DNA from: Candidatus Omnitrophota bacterium
GTDB taxonomy: Bacteria > Omnitrophota > Gorgyraeia > 1-14-0-20-64-10
Length of the DNA: 39,172 bases
Direction of reading: 5' to 3'
Assembly: GCA_016177405.1 (NCBI GenBank)
Contig: JACOVG010000035.1
Coordinates: 1 to 39,172 of the forward strand
Shown here: in pieces, positions 26,404 through 35,712 of the stretch
Layout: the number at the start of each line of letters is the position of its first letter
How positions within the stretch are numbered: the stretch's first letter is position 1
The notes under the pieces: generated by a model
Told to the model about the DNA's origin: nothing
The model's database searches: none
Seen by the model: only the letters and a program-made list of their open reading frames with translations
Made by a program: the position numbers and the translations under genes

Positions 26404-27699
26404 ATGGTTCCCCGATATGCGCCCCCCCGCATGGGCCGAATCTGGACAGAGGCGGCCCGGTTTCAGAGGATGCTCGAGGTCGAGCTCCTCGCCTGCGAAG
26501 CTCTAACCAAACTCAAGGTCATTCCCCCATCCGCTTTTGGCCGGATCCGCCGCCGGGCCCGGGTGGATGCCGCCCAGGTCGGCAGGCGGGAGGCCCGCAC
26601 CCGGCACGACGTGGTGGCCTTCTTGGAAGAGCTGGCAAGCCACATCGGCAAGGATGCCCGATACCTCCATTTGGGGCTGACCTCCAGCGACGCCCTGGAC
26701 ACCGCCACCGGCGTCCAGCTTAAGGAAACAGCCGACCTCCTCTTGGACGACTTGGAGGCGCTGCGGGCTGTCGCGCGCCGGCAGGCCCGCCGGTACCAGG
26801 GGACCCTCACGATCGGCCGCACCCACGGCGTTCATGCCGAGCCGACCACCTTCGGCCTGAAGCTTGCCTGCTTTTTCGCGGAGCTCACCCGGGCGAAGGC
26901 GATGCTCCAGGACGCGAGGCGCTGGGTGGCGGTCGGGAAGGTCTCCGGGGCGGTCGGAACGTACGCTCACCTGAATCCCTTCATCGAGAAGTTCATCTGC
27001 CGCGAGCTCGGGCTTACCCCCGCTCCCATCTCCACCCAGGTGGTGCCCCGCGACGGCTATGCCGTTTTCCTCTGCCGCCTCGCGATTGTGGGCGGCATGC
27101 TGGAGCGAATGGCGACCGAGATCCGCCACCTCCAGCGGACCGAGGTCCTGGAGGCCGAAGAGCCTTTTGAGGAAGGGCAGACCGGCTCCTCGGCGATGCC
27201 GCACAAGCGCAATCCGGTCTCCTGCGAGCGGGTGGCGGGGCTGGCCCGGCTTTTGCGGGGCTATGCCGCCGCCTCCCTGGAGAACATCGCCCTCTGGCAC
27301 GAGCGGGACATCTCCCACTCGTCGGTGGAGCGGGTGATTTTGCCGGATGCCTCCTGCGTGCTGGACTTCATGCTGATCGAGATGAGGCGGATCCTGAAGG
27401 GCCTGATCGTTTATCCCAAGCGGATGCGCTCCAACCTGGAATTGACCCGGGGGCTCATCTTCTCGGAATCGGTACTGCTTGCCCTGATGCGCGAGGGGTT
27501 GACCCGAAAAGAGGCCTACGGGATCGTGCAGAAACATGCCCTGGCCGCCTGGAAGGGGGGGCCCGATTTCAAGAGCCGGCTCTCCGGCGACCGGCGCCTT
27601 AAGAAACTTCTTTCTCCGGCCCAGCTTGACGCCTGCTTCGACGTGAAACGTCACCTCCGGCACGAGGGGCTGATCATGAGAAGGCTGGGGCTCTCATGA
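26404..27699 (+). CDS. purB: Adenylosuccinate lyase
   Basis: PurB catalyses two steps of purine synthesis: SAICAR to AICAR plus fumarate, and adenylosuccinate to AMP plus fumarate. The 431-residue protein starts VPRYAPPRMGRIWTE, as the family does. It has HLGLTSSD, the catalytic-His block GRTHGVHAEPTTFG and the signature GSSAMPHKRNPVSCE of the fumarase/aspartase superfamily. It is the first gene of the purine operon and overlaps purL as ATGA. Confidence 0.97.
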   Translation: MVPRYAPPRMGRIWTEAARFQRMLEVELLACEALTKLKVIPPSAFGRIRRRARVDAAQVGRREARTRHDVVAFLEELASHIGKDARYLHLGLTSSDALDTATGVQLKETADLLLDDLEALRAVARRQARRYQGTLTIGRTHGVHAEPTTFGLKLACFFAELTRAKAMLQDARRWVAVGKVSGAVGTYAHLNPFIEKFICRELGLTPAPISTQVVPRDGYAVFLCRLAIVGGMLERMATEIRHLQRTEVLEAEEPFEEGQTGSSAMPHKRNPVSCERVAGLARLLRGYAAASLENIALWHERDISHSSVERVILPDASCVLDFMLIEMRRILKGLIVYPKRMRSNLELTRGLIFSESVLLALMREGLTRKEAYGIVQKHALAAWKGGPDFKSRLSGDRRLKKLLSPAQLDACFDVKRHLRHEGLIMRRLGLS

Positions 27700-30641
27700 A
27701 AGCCGCCCTGGCGCAGGGCACCTGGCGTTTTGCCGTCCACTACCGGGCCGGCTTTACCGACGCCGAGGCCGAGGGCCTCAAGGCCGACATCCAGGACCTA
27801 GGAGTAGCCGATGTCGAGCAGGTGTCGGTCGCCTCGGTTTACTACGTGGGCGGCGCCGTAAGCGAGGCGGAGCTTAAAAGAATCGGCGAGGAACTCCTGG
27901 CCGATCCGATCACCCAGGAGTGGGAGATGACGACCGTGGCGCGTCATCCTCGCGAAAGCGAGGATCAGATTCCCGCTTCCGCGGGAATGACCCAGCAGAC
28001 CATAGAGGTCATCTACCGTCCGGGCGTGCGGGACCCGGTGGAGGATTCCCTTAAAAAAGGGGCCGGCGACCTGGGGGTATCCGGGATCGCCTGGGTCCGG
28101 ACCGCCAAGGTCTTCACCTTGACAGGCCGCTTGGATCCGGAAGCCATTCAGAGGATCTCGGACAAGCTCCTCATCAACGCGACCATTCAGGAGAGGCTCA
28201 CCCCGGAGAACTTGAGGGCCCTGCTCCATCCCCAGCCGGCCGCGGCGGTGGCAATTGAGACGGTGCACCTATTGGAGGCCAGCGACACCGTGCTTCAGCG
28301 GGTGAGCGTGGATCATCAGCTTTCCTTGAGCCTGGAGGAGATGCGCGCGATCCAGGCGTACTTCAGGGGCCAGGGGCGCGAGCCCGCCTTGATCGAGCTG
28401 GAGACGCTGGCCCAGACCTGGTCCGAGCACTGCAAGCACAAGACCCTGCGCGGCGTGATCGTCTACACCGAAGAGCAGGATGGCCGCGCCCAAAAGCGAA
28501 CCATTGACAATCTCTTGAAAACGACCATCATGCGCTCCACCGAGGAGCTCGCCAAGCCCTGGTGCGTCTCGGTTTTCGAGGACAACTCCGGGGTCATCTC
28601 CTTTGACGAGGCCCATCACGTTTGCTTCAAGGTGGAGACGCACAACCACCCCTCGGCCCTGGAGCCCTTCGGCGGGGCCGCGACCGGCATCGGCGGGGTG
28701 ATCCGCGACATCCTGGGGACCGGGCTGGGGGCCAAGCCGGTGGCCTCCACCGATGTCTTCTGTTTTGCCCCGCCGGACCTGCCCGGCGAGGAGGTGCCGC
28801 CCGGGATGCTTTCCCCCAAGAGGATCATCAAGGGGGTGGTCAAGGGGGTCAAGGATTACGGCAATAAAATGGGTATCCCCACGGTGAACGGCGCCGTCTG
28901 CTTTGACCGGCGCTTCGCGGGCAACCCCTTGGTTTACTGCGGCAACGTGGGACTGCTCCCCAAGGGAAAAGAGAAAAAGAGGGTCGCGCCCGGGATGGCG
29001 GCGGTTTTGGCGGGTGGGTTGACCGGCCGGGACGGCATTCACGGCGCCACCTTCTCTTCGATCGGATTGACCTCGGAGTCGGAGGTCATTTCCCAGGCGG
29101 CGGTGCAGATCGGGGACCCCATCACCGAGAAGAAATTGACCGACGCCTTGCTTGCGGCGCGCGACTTGGGGCTCTTTGAGGCGGTGACCGACTGCGGGGC
29201 CGGCGGTTTGTCCAGCGCGGTGGGCGAGATGGGGGCTTCCGGCGGGGCTCGCGTCCACCTGGAGCGGGTTCCATTGAAATACGCGGGACTCACCCCCACC
29301 GAGATCTGGATCTCCGAGTCCCAGGAGCGGATGGTCCTGGCGGTTTTACCCGAGAAGACCGGCGAGTTGATGGAGCTCTTTGGCCGGCACGGGGTGGCGG
29401 CGACCGTGATCGGAGAATTCACCGACACCGGCAAGCTGGAGCTTTTCTTCCAGGGAAACGCCGCCGGCACCCTTTCGATGGAATTTCTCCACGAAGGGGT
29501 CCCGCAGGTGCTTCGGCCGGCCCGCTGGGCGGCGCGGCCTCACTCCGAGCCCGGCCTTCCCCCCGAAACCGACCTGACCGGAGAGCTTTTGAAGCTTTTG
29601 TCCTGGTGGGACACCTGCAGCAAGGAATGGATCATCCGCCAGTACGACCACGAGGTTCAAGGCGGCTCGGTGATCAAGCCTCTGACCGGGGTTTCCGGGT
29701 CGGCGCCGTCGGATGCCGCGGTGGTGAGGCCCCTGCTCTCCTCGAATCGGGGGATCGTCCTGTCCAACGGGATCAACTTCCGCTACGGTGACCTGGATCC
29801 CTACTGGATGGCAGCGGCCGCGATCGACGAGGCGGTGCGCCAGATCATCGCCACAGGGGGTTCGCTTGACCCCATCGCCATTCTGGATAATTTCTGCTGG
29901 GGCGATCCCACCCGGCCCGAGGTGCTGGGCTCTTTGGTGAGGGCGGCCCTGGGCTGTTACGATGCCGCGCTTGCCTTTGGGACCCCCTTCATCTCCGGGA
30001 AAGACTCCCTGCACAATGCCTACCGCTTTGGCGAAAAGACGATACAGATTCCAGGGACCTTGCTCATCTCCGCGATGGGGGTGATGCCCGATGCCGGAAA
30101 GGCCCTTTCGATGGACGCCAAGCGCTCCGGCAACGCCCTGGTCCTGGCGGGGCTGACCAAGAAGGAATTGGGCGGCTCTTCTTACTACGCGCTCAAAGGG
30201 GTTTCCGGCGGCGAGGTGCCAAGGGTCGATCTGAAGAAGGCGCCGGCCCTTTTGGGCGCGGTCTCCCGGGCGATCGCCCAGAACCTGGTGGTTTCGGCGC
30301 ACGACTGTTCCGAGGGCGGGCTGGCGGTTGCCGCCGCCGAGATGGCCTTTGCCGGGGGCTTGGGGCTTACGATCGATCTCAAGCAGGTGCCCAGGTCGGC
30401 GGAAGCGGACCGGGACGAGTTCATCCTCTTCTCGGAATCACCCAGCCGCCTCCTGCTGGAGGTGGCGCCGGAGAAGGAAAAGCTCCTGGCCGAGGCGCTC
30501 CGGGATTTTCCGGTTGCGCCAATCGGCCGGTTTGAATCCGACGGGAGCTTCCGGGTGACAGGGCTTGACGGAAAACGGGTGATCGAGACCACGGCGGCGG
30601 CCCTTCAGCAGGCGTGGGCCGCGCCATTTAAAGATTGGTGA
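27696..30641 (+). CDS. purL: Phosphoribosylformylglycinamidine synthase, PurS-PurL fusion
   Basis: This enzyme converts FGAR to FGAM with ATP and ammonia supplied by PurQ. The 981-residue protein is the fused PurSL form. Two PurS-like units lie at residues about 8-82 and 101-175, then the linker and synthetase core with ETHNHPSALEPFGGAATG (substrate and nucleotide site), two AIR-synthase-like halves, and SAHDCSEGGLAVA near the end. Between the two PurS units about 17 residues (HPRESEDQIPASAGMT) are encoded by a dispersed palindromic repeat read in frame. That position is a linker, so the enzyme is probably functional. The start overlaps the purB stop; purQ follows three bases after the stop. 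Confidence 0.96.
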   Translation: MKAALAQGTWRFAVHYRAGFTDAEAEGLKADIQDLGVADVEQVSVASVYYVGGAVSEAELKRIGEELLADPITQEWEMTTVARHPRESEDQIPASAGMTQQTIEVIYRPGVRDPVEDSLKKGAGDLGVSGIAWVRTAKVFTLTGRLDPEAIQRISDKLLINATIQERLTPENLRALLHPQPAAAVAIETVHLLEASDTVLQRVSVDHQLSLSLEEMRAIQAYFRGQGREPALIELETLAQTWSEHCKHKTLRGVIVYTEEQDGRAQKRTIDNLLKTTIMRSTEELAKPWCVSVFEDNSGVISFDEAHHVCFKVETHNHPSALEPFGGAATGIGGVIRDILGTGLGAKPVASTDVFCFAPPDLPGEEVPPGMLSPKRIIKGVVKGVKDYGNKMGIPTVNGAVCFDRRFAGNPLVYCGNVGLLPKGKEKKRVAPGMAAVLAGGLTGRDGIHGATFSSIGLTSESEVISQAAVQIGDPITEKKLTDALLAARDLGLFEAVTDCGAGGLSSAVGEMGASGGARVHLERVPLKYAGLTPTEIWISESQERMVLAVLPEKTGELMELFGRHGVAATVIGEFTDTGKLELFFQGNAAGTLSMEFLHEGVPQVLRPARWAARPHSEPGLPPETDLTGELLKLLSWWDTCSKEWIIRQYDHEVQGGSVIKPLTGVSGSAPSDAAVVRPLLSSNRGIVLSNGINFRYGDLDPYWMAAAAIDEAVRQIIATGGSLDPIAILDNFCWGDPTRPEVLGSLVRAALGCYDAALAFGTPFISGKDSLHNAYRFGEKTIQIPGTLLISAMGVMPDAGKALSMDAKRSGNALVLAGLTKKELGGSSYYALKGVSGGEVPRVDLKKAPALLGAVSRAIAQNLVVSAHDCSEGGLAVAAAEMAFAGGLGLTIDLKQVPRSAEADRDEFILFSESPSRLLLEVAPEKEKLLAEALRDFPVAPIGRFESDGSFRVTGLDGKRVIETTAAALQQAWAAPFKDW
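27943..27991. repeat. Dispersed twin-hairpin repeat inserted in frame in purL
   Basis: The 49-bp element is bounded by GTCAT and ATGAC and contains two hairpins: ATCCTCGC-GAAA-GCGAGGAT (27946-27965) and ATTCCCGC-TTCC-GCGGGAAT (27969-27988). The same design recurs at 35131-35193. No stop codon arises in the purL frame. Confidence 0.85.
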
Positions 30642-30644
30642 GGG

Positions 30645-31421
30645 ATGGTTAAGGCGGCCGTTCTGAAAGCTCCGGGAACGAACTGCGACGGCGAGACACT
30701 CCACGCCTTTGAGCTGGCCGGCGCTCAGGCGGAGCCCGTCTGGGTGGAGGAGCTCAAGGAGAACAAGGAGCGGCTGAACCGGTACCAGATCCTGGCGATC
30801 CCCGGCGGTTTCACCTACGGGGACGACCTGGGGGCCGGGCGCTTGCTGGCCAACGAGCTCAAGCACCGGTTCCTGGAGGCGATGGAGGCCTTCCTGCGCC
30901 GGCCCACCCTGGTGATCGGCATCTGCAACGGCTTCCAGATGCTGGTGAAATCGGGCCTTCTGCCTTCCGGCAGGTTGAGCGCGGGTCAAGAGGCCACCTT
31001 GACCTTCAACGACTCCGGGAGATTCGAGGACCGGTGGGTCCATTTGAGGCCCGAGTTCAACGTCTGCATCTGGACGCAGGGCCTGGAGGAGGCGATCGAG
31101 CTGCCGGTGGCGCACGGGGAGGGGAAGTTTGTTCCCAGGGACCCGCACGTCCTGGAGAACCTGGTGGGGTTCGGCCAGATCGTTTATCATTACTGCGACC
31201 CCCAGGGCCAAGAGGCGGCCTATCCCTGGAATCCGAACGGCTCCATCGGGGCCATCGCCGGGATCTGCGATCCCACCGGCCGGATCTTCGGGCTGATGCC
31301 GCACCCGGAGCGGCATGTGAGTTTCCTCCAGCACCCGCGCTGGGGGAGGCAGGGGCGAACCGGCGAGGGGCAGGGGCTGGCCATCTTTAGAAACGGCGTC
31401 CAATGGGTTGAGAAGAGCTGA
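30645..31421 (+). CDS. purQ: Phosphoribosylformylglycinamidine synthase glutaminase PurQ
   Basis: PurQ releases ammonia from glutamine for PurL. The 258-residue protein is a class I glutamine amidotransferase: ILAIPGGFTYGDDLGAGRLL, the nucleophile in VIGICNGFQML, and the His/Glu pair in LMPHPERHV. It is of the longer type that I associate with PurSL rather than with the small PurL. Start three bases after purL; stop overlaps the purF ATG by one base. Confidence 0.96.
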   Translation: MVKAAVLKAPGTNCDGETLHAFELAGAQAEPVWVEELKENKERLNRYQILAIPGGFTYGDDLGAGRLLANELKHRFLEAMEAFLRRPTLVIGICNGFQMLVKSGLLPSGRLSAGQEATLTFNDSGRFEDRWVHLRPEFNVCIWTQGLEEAIELPVAHGEGKFVPRDPHVLENLVGFGQIVYHYCDPQGQEAAYPWNPNGSIGAIAGICDPTGRIFGLMPHPERHVSFLQHPRWGRQGRTGEGQGLAIFRNGVQWVEKS

Positions 31422-32860
31422 TGAGCGACGAGGCAAAAGAGCACTGCGGCCTGTTTGGGGTTCTTAACCATCCGGAGGCGGCCCGCCTGACGTACCTGGG
31501 GTTGTTTTCCCTTCAGCACCGGGGCGAGGAGTCGGCCGGCATCGTGGCCTCGGATGGGGTCCACATGACCAAGCACGTCGGGATGGGCCTGGTGGCGGAT
31601 GTCTTCTCCGAGGTGAACCTGGAACAGCTTAAAGGACGCCACGCCATCGGGCACACCCGCTACTCGACCACCGGCTCCAGCCTTCTGCGCAACGCCCAGC
31701 CGATTCAGGTGGATTATTCCCGGGGCTCCATCGCCGTCGCCCACAACGGGAACCTCATCAACGCCCTTTTCTTGAGGGACGAGCTGGAAGCGCACGGCTC
31801 CATCTTTCAGACGACGATCGATTCGGAGGTGATCCTTCACCTCTTGGCCGATCCCCAGCACGCCCACTTCGAGGAGGCGCTGGTGGACACGCTCCTCAAG
31901 ATCCGCGGGGCCTTCTCCCTGGTGATCTTGAGGGAGGATCAACTGATCGGGGTGCGCGATCCCAACGGCTTCCGCCCCCTGTGCCTTGGCAAGCTGGACC
32001 AGGCGACGATCCTGGTCTCGGAGAGCTGTTCCCTGGATCTCCTGGGGGCGGAGTTTATCCGGGAGGTGGAGCCCGGCGAGGTGGTGATCATCGATTCGGA
32101 AGGGGTGAAGTCGATCAAGCCCTTCCCCCCGACGACTCCCTCCCACTGCATCTTTGAGCACGTCTACTTTGCCAGGCCCGACTCCACGATCTTCGGGGAG
32201 TCGGTCCACCAGGTCCGCCGGCGGCTGGGGCGCCAGCTCGCGCTGGAGCATCCGGCCGACGCCGACTGCGTGATCGCCATCCCCGACTCCGGCAACTCCG
32301 CGGCGCTGGGCTTTTCGCTGGAGTCCGGGATCCCCTTCGAAATCGGGATGACGCGCAACCACTACGTGGGCCGGACCTTCATCCAGCCCAAGCAGGCGAC
32401 CCGCGATTTTCAGGCCCGGGTGAAGTTCAACCCGGTTCGGGGGGCCCTGCAGGGGAAGAGGGTCGTGGTGGTGGACGACTCGATTGTCCGGGGAACCACC
32501 TGCAAGGCCCGCCTGAAGAGCATCCGCGCCGCCGGGGCCCGGGAGATCCACATGCGGGTCTCCTGCCCCCCGATCATGCACCCCTGTTTCTACGGGATCG
32601 ATTTCCCCGACCGGAAAGAGCTGATCGCCGCCAACCGCTCCCTGGAGGAGATCCGGAAATTCCTGGAGGTGGATTCGCTGGGCTTCATCTCCCTGGAGGG
32701 CCTGTTGGGCGCGGTGCGGGGATCGAAGGCCCACTACTGCACCGCCTGCTACTCGGGCCAGTACCCGCTTCCCTTCGGCCGCGAGGCGAGCAAGTACATC
32801 CTGGAGAGGAAATTCGCCGGCGAGGCGCGTCCGGTCGAGCCGACGGGGCACGCGGGGTGA
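31421..32860 (+). CDS. purF: Amidophosphoribosyltransferase
   Basis: PurF makes phosphoribosylamine from PRPP and glutamine, the first committed step of purine synthesis. The 479-residue protein begins with an eight-residue propeptide before Cys9 (EHCGLFGV), the N-terminal nucleophile freed by self-processing. It contains GHTRYSTTG, the PRPP loop VVVVDDSIVRGTTCK, and cysteines in SHCIFEHVYF, SCPPIMHPC and HYCTACYSG. Those match the four ligands of the [4Fe-4S] cluster in Bacillus-type PurF, suggesting an oxygen-sensitive enzyme. It overlaps purM as GTGA. Confidence 0.97.
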   Translation: MSDEAKEHCGLFGVLNHPEAARLTYLGLFSLQHRGEESAGIVASDGVHMTKHVGMGLVADVFSEVNLEQLKGRHAIGHTRYSTTGSSLLRNAQPIQVDYSRGSIAVAHNGNLINALFLRDELEAHGSIFQTTIDSEVILHLLADPQHAHFEEALVDTLLKIRGAFSLVILREDQLIGVRDPNGFRPLCLGKLDQATILVSESCSLDLLGAEFIREVEPGEVVIIDSEGVKSIKPFPPTTPSHCIFEHVYFARPDSTIFGESVHQVRRRLGRQLALEHPADADCVIAIPDSGNSAALGFSLESGIPFEIGMTRNHYVGRTFIQPKQATRDFQARVKFNPVRGALQGKRVVVVDDSIVRGTTCKARLKSIRAAGAREIHMRVSCPPIMHPCFYGIDFPDRKELIAANRSLEEIRKFLEVDSLGFISLEGLLGAVRGSKAHYCTACYSGQYPLPFGREASKYILERKFAGEARPVEPTGHAG

Positions 32861-33864
32861 AGCGTTCCCAAATCTCCTACCGGAAGGCGGGGGTGGATGT
32901 CCTCGGCGCCAGGGGCTTTGTCGAAACGATCAAACCCCTGGCCCTGCTCACCCGGCGCCCCGGCCTTTTAAAAGGGATCGGCGGCTTCGGCGGCCTGTTT
33001 GAACTGGCCGCCTCCGGGGCCGGGAAGCGCCCGGTGCTGGCGGCCTCGGCCGATGGGGTGGGCACCAAGCTGAAGCTGGCGCAAATCGCCGGCTGGTATG
33101 AGCCGCTGGGCGTGGACCTGGTGGCGATGAACGTGAACGACATCCTCTGCGTGGGGGCGCGGCCCCTCTTTTTTCTGGACTACATCGCCGCGGGCCGGCT
33201 TCGGACCAGGGTTTTCACCGACGTCGTTCGAGGGGTCGTCCGGGGCTGTGTGGAGTCGGGCTGTGTTCTCCTGGGGGGCGAGACCGCCCAGATGCCGCTC
33301 CTTTACCGGGGCGGCGACTTTGATCTGGCCGGTTTTGCCGTGGGGGTGGTGGACAAGGGGGACGTGATGAGCGGCGAGAAGGTTCGCGCGGGGCAGGTGG
33401 TCCTGGGCCTGGCCTCCAATGGCCCGCACGCGAACGGCTTTACCCTGATTCAAAGGGTGCTGTCCAAACCGGAGCTTAAGAGGAACGCCCGGGAGCTTTT
33501 GAAGCCCACGCGGATCTATGTCCGGCCGGTTCTGGAGCTCCTGAAAAAGAACTGCCCGGTCACCGGCATCGCCCACATCACCGGCGGCTCTTTCGCCGAG
33601 AAGCTCCCGCGCGTTCTTCCGCCGGGGCTCGCGGTTCGGCTCACAAAAAGAAGCTGGCCCATCCCGGCCATCTTCGGTAAAATTCAAGCCGCCGGCGTGC
33701 CGGAAGCCGAGATGTACCGGACCTTCAACATGGGGGTGGGAATGGCGGTGATCGTGCCCGCGCGAGCGGTTTCAAAAACGCGGAAGGTTCTTTCGCGTTC
33801 GGGGCTCTCCAGCTGGCCCATCGGCCAGGTGACGCGCGGAAAACAGGAGGTGCTCTGGACATGA
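32857..33864 (+). CDS. purM: Phosphoribosylformylglycinamidine cyclo-ligase (AIR synthetase)
   Basis: PurM closes FGAM to AIR using ATP. The 335-residue protein has the family start YRKAGVDVLGA, then LAASADGVGTKLKLAQ, DLVAMNVNDILCVGA, GCVLLGGETAQMP, LGLASNGPHANGF and ITGGSFAEKLPR. GTG 32857 overlaps the purF stop, and the stop overlaps the purD ATG. Confidence 0.96.
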   Translation: MKRSQISYRKAGVDVLGARGFVETIKPLALLTRRPGLLKGIGGFGGLFELAASGAGKRPVLAASADGVGTKLKLAQIAGWYEPLGVDLVAMNVNDILCVGARPLFFLDYIAAGRLRTRVFTDVVRGVVRGCVESGCVLLGGETAQMPLLYRGGDFDLAGFAVGVVDKGDVMSGEKVRAGQVVLGLASNGPHANGFTLIQRVLSKPELKRNARELLKPTRIYVRPVLELLKKNCPVTGIAHITGGSFAEKLPRVLPPGLAVRLTKRSWPIPAIFGKIQAAGVPEAEMYRTFNMGVGMAVIVPARAVSKTRKVLSRSGLSSWPIGQVTRGKQEVLWT

Positions 33865-35192
33865 AGGTCCTGGTCATCGGCTCGGGAGGCCGCGAGCATG
33901 CCCTGATCTGGAAATTGGCCCAGAGCCCCAAGGTGGCGAAGGTCTTCGCCGCTCCCGGCAACGGCGGAATCGCCGAAATGGCGGAGTGCCTTCCCTTCAA
34001 CCCGGACAAGACCAAGGAGCTGGCCGATTTCGCGGCGGCCCAGGCGATTGACCTGACCGTCGTGGGCCCGGAGTCGCCCCTGGTGCACGGGATGGTGGAC
34101 TACTTTGAGGGGCGGGGCTTAAAGATCTTCGGGCCCAGCAAGGCGGCCGCCCGCCTGGAGGGGTCCAAGGCCTTTGCCAAGGAGGTCATGCAAAAGGCCG
34201 GGGTGCCGACCGCCTCCTTTCAGGTTTTCAGGGAGGCGGAGGCGGCGTACCGGCACCTGGACCAATGCCGGGGGCCTGTGGTGGTGAAGGCCGACGGCCT
34301 GGCCGCCGGCAAGGGGGTTCTCATGGCCGACAGCGCCGAGGAAGCGAAACAAGCGGTCAAGAGCATCTTGACCGACCGGCTCTTCGGCGACGCCGGCGCC
34401 TCGGTGGTGATTGAGGAGCGGCTGACCGGCGAGGAGGTTTCCGTTTTGGGGATTGTGGATGGCGAGACCACCCTCCTGCTGGCCCCCTCGCAGGATCACA
34501 AGCGCTCCCAGGACAACGACGAGGGGTCCAACACCGGCGGGATGGGCGCCTACTCTCCGGTTCCGTGGCTGGACGCTGGTAAGCTTGAAGAAATCCGAAA
34601 GAGGATCTTCGAGCCGGTGACGCGATTCATGGCCCGCGAGGGGACTCCCTTCAAGGGGGTCTTGTACGCCGGGTTGATGCTGACCGATTCAGGTCCGAAG
34701 GTTCTGGAGTTCAACGTCCGCTTTGGCGACCCGGAGACCCAGGCGATCTTGCCCAGGCTTAAGACCGATCTCTTTGGGCTTCTCTTGGCGTCGGCCGAAG
34801 GGAAGCTCAAGGGGATGAGCCTGGAGTGGGACCCCCGCGCCTGCGCGTGCGTGGTGCTGGCCTCGCAGGGGTATCCGACCAAGTACGACATCGGCCGCGA
34901 GATCGGCAGTCTGACCGAGGCCGCCGACGAGCCCGGTCTTTGGATTTTTCACGCCGGCACCAAAAAGGAGGGCCAGCGCCTCATCACCATCGGCGGCCGG
35001 GTGCTGAACGTGGCGGCGCTGGGGGACAGCCTGGAGGGGGCCCTGGAGAAGGTCTACCGGGCGATTGGAAAAATCTATTTTGAAGGGATGCAGTACCGGC
35101 GCGACATCGGATTTCGCGCACTGCGAAACCGTCATCCTCGCGTAAGCGAGGATCAATCTGGCCGAGTGAGATTCCCGCTTTCGCGGGAATGA
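33861..35192 (+). CDS. purD: Phosphoribosylamine-glycine ligase with repeat-encoded C-terminus
   Basis: PurD joins phosphoribosylamine and glycine with ATP. The 443-residue ATP-grasp protein has VIGSGGREHALIWKLAQS, GPSKAAARLEGSKAFAKE, VVVKADGLAAGKGV, SQDHKRSQDNDEGSNTGGMG, and EFNVRFGDPETQ. The normal family end is reached at MQYRRDIGFRAL. About 21 further residues and the stop TGA (35190-35192) are encoded by a palindromic repeat (35131-35193). The insertion has thus replaced the original stop codon. The added tail is basic and probably harmless. Confidence 0.96.
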   Translation: MKVLVIGSGGREHALIWKLAQSPKVAKVFAAPGNGGIAEMAECLPFNPDKTKELADFAAAQAIDLTVVGPESPLVHGMVDYFEGRGLKIFGPSKAAARLEGSKAFAKEVMQKAGVPTASFQVFREAEAAYRHLDQCRGPVVVKADGLAAGKGVLMADSAEEAKQAVKSILTDRLFGDAGASVVIEERLTGEEVSVLGIVDGETTLLLAPSQDHKRSQDNDEGSNTGGMGAYSPVPWLDAGKLEEIRKRIFEPVTRFMAREGTPFKGVLYAGLMLTDSGPKVLEFNVRFGDPETQAILPRLKTDLFGLLLASAEGKLKGMSLEWDPRACACVVLASQGYPTKYDIGREIGSLTEAADEPGLWIFHAGTKKEGQRLITIGGRVLNVAALGDSLEGALEKVYRAIGKIYFEGMQYRRDIGFRALRNRHPRVSEDQSGRVRFPLSRE

Positions 35193-35193
35193 C
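35131..35193. repeat. Dispersed twin-hairpin repeat over the purD 3' end
   Basis: Bounded by GTCAT and ATGAC, with hairpins ATCCTCGC-GTAA-GCGAGGAT (35134-35153) and ATTCCCGC-TTTC-GCGGGAAT (35171-35190). It has the same arms as the copy in purL with a middle segment about 14 bases longer. The TGA in its final ATGAC is the stop of purD. Confidence 0.85.
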
Positions 35194-35208
35194 ACAGGAG
35201 TTCTTGAG

Positions 35209-35712
35209 ATGTTGTCTAAGCTAAAGCCCACGGTGGGGATTGTGATGGGTTCGGATTCCGACCTTCCGGTCATGAAGGAGGCGGCTCGGGTGCTTCAGGA
35301 GGCGGGGGTGGGATGCGAGGTTCGGATTCTCTCGGCCCACCGGGCGCCGGAGGAGACGGCCGCTTTCGCCAAGAAAGCCAGCGGGCGCGGCTTGAAGGTC
35401 CTGATCGCGGGAGCCGGCGGGGCGGCCCATCTGGCGGGCGCCTTGGCGGCCCACACCACCCTGCCGGTGATCGGCGTGCCGCTTGCGGCGACGGCCCTGA
35501 AAGGGACGGACGCTTTCCTAAGCACCCTGCAGATGCCGCCGGGGGTTCCGGTGGCGACCGTCTCGGTGGGCTCCTGGGGCGCCAGGAACGCCGGCATTCT
35601 GGCCCTGCAGATTCTGGCCTTAAACGATGCCCGCTTGGGCGGGCATTTGAAGAGACTGAAGGCCAGGATGAAGGAAGGCGTTTTGGAGAAGGACCGCTGC
35701 GCGCGCGGCTGA
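35209..35712 (+). CDS. purE: N5-carboxyaminoimidazole ribonucleotide mutase
   Basis: PurE makes CAIR in the sixth step of purine synthesis. The 167-residue protein has GSDSDLPVMKEA, the loop ILSAHRAPE with the catalytic His, LIAGAGGAAHLAGALAA and LPVIGVPL. No purK lies in this window, so it is open whether this is a class I enzyme needing PurK or a direct carboxylase. AGGAG at 35196-35200 lies eight bases before the ATG. It is one of few genes in the operon with a clear Shine-Dalgarno, perhaps because the repeat broke coupling with purD. Confidence 0.95.
   Translation: MLSKLKPTVGIVMGSDSDLPVMKEAARVLQEAGVGCEVRILSAHRAPEETAAFAKKASGRGLKVLIAGAGGAAHLAGALAAHTTLPVIGVPLAATALKGTDAFLSTLQMPPGVPVATVSVGSWGARNAGILALQILALNDARLGGHLKRLKARMKEGVLEKDRCARG

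Noticed and set aside
31220-32851. 543-codon minus-strand frame opposite purF
   Set aside because: Antisense shadow of purF, with no recognisable motif.
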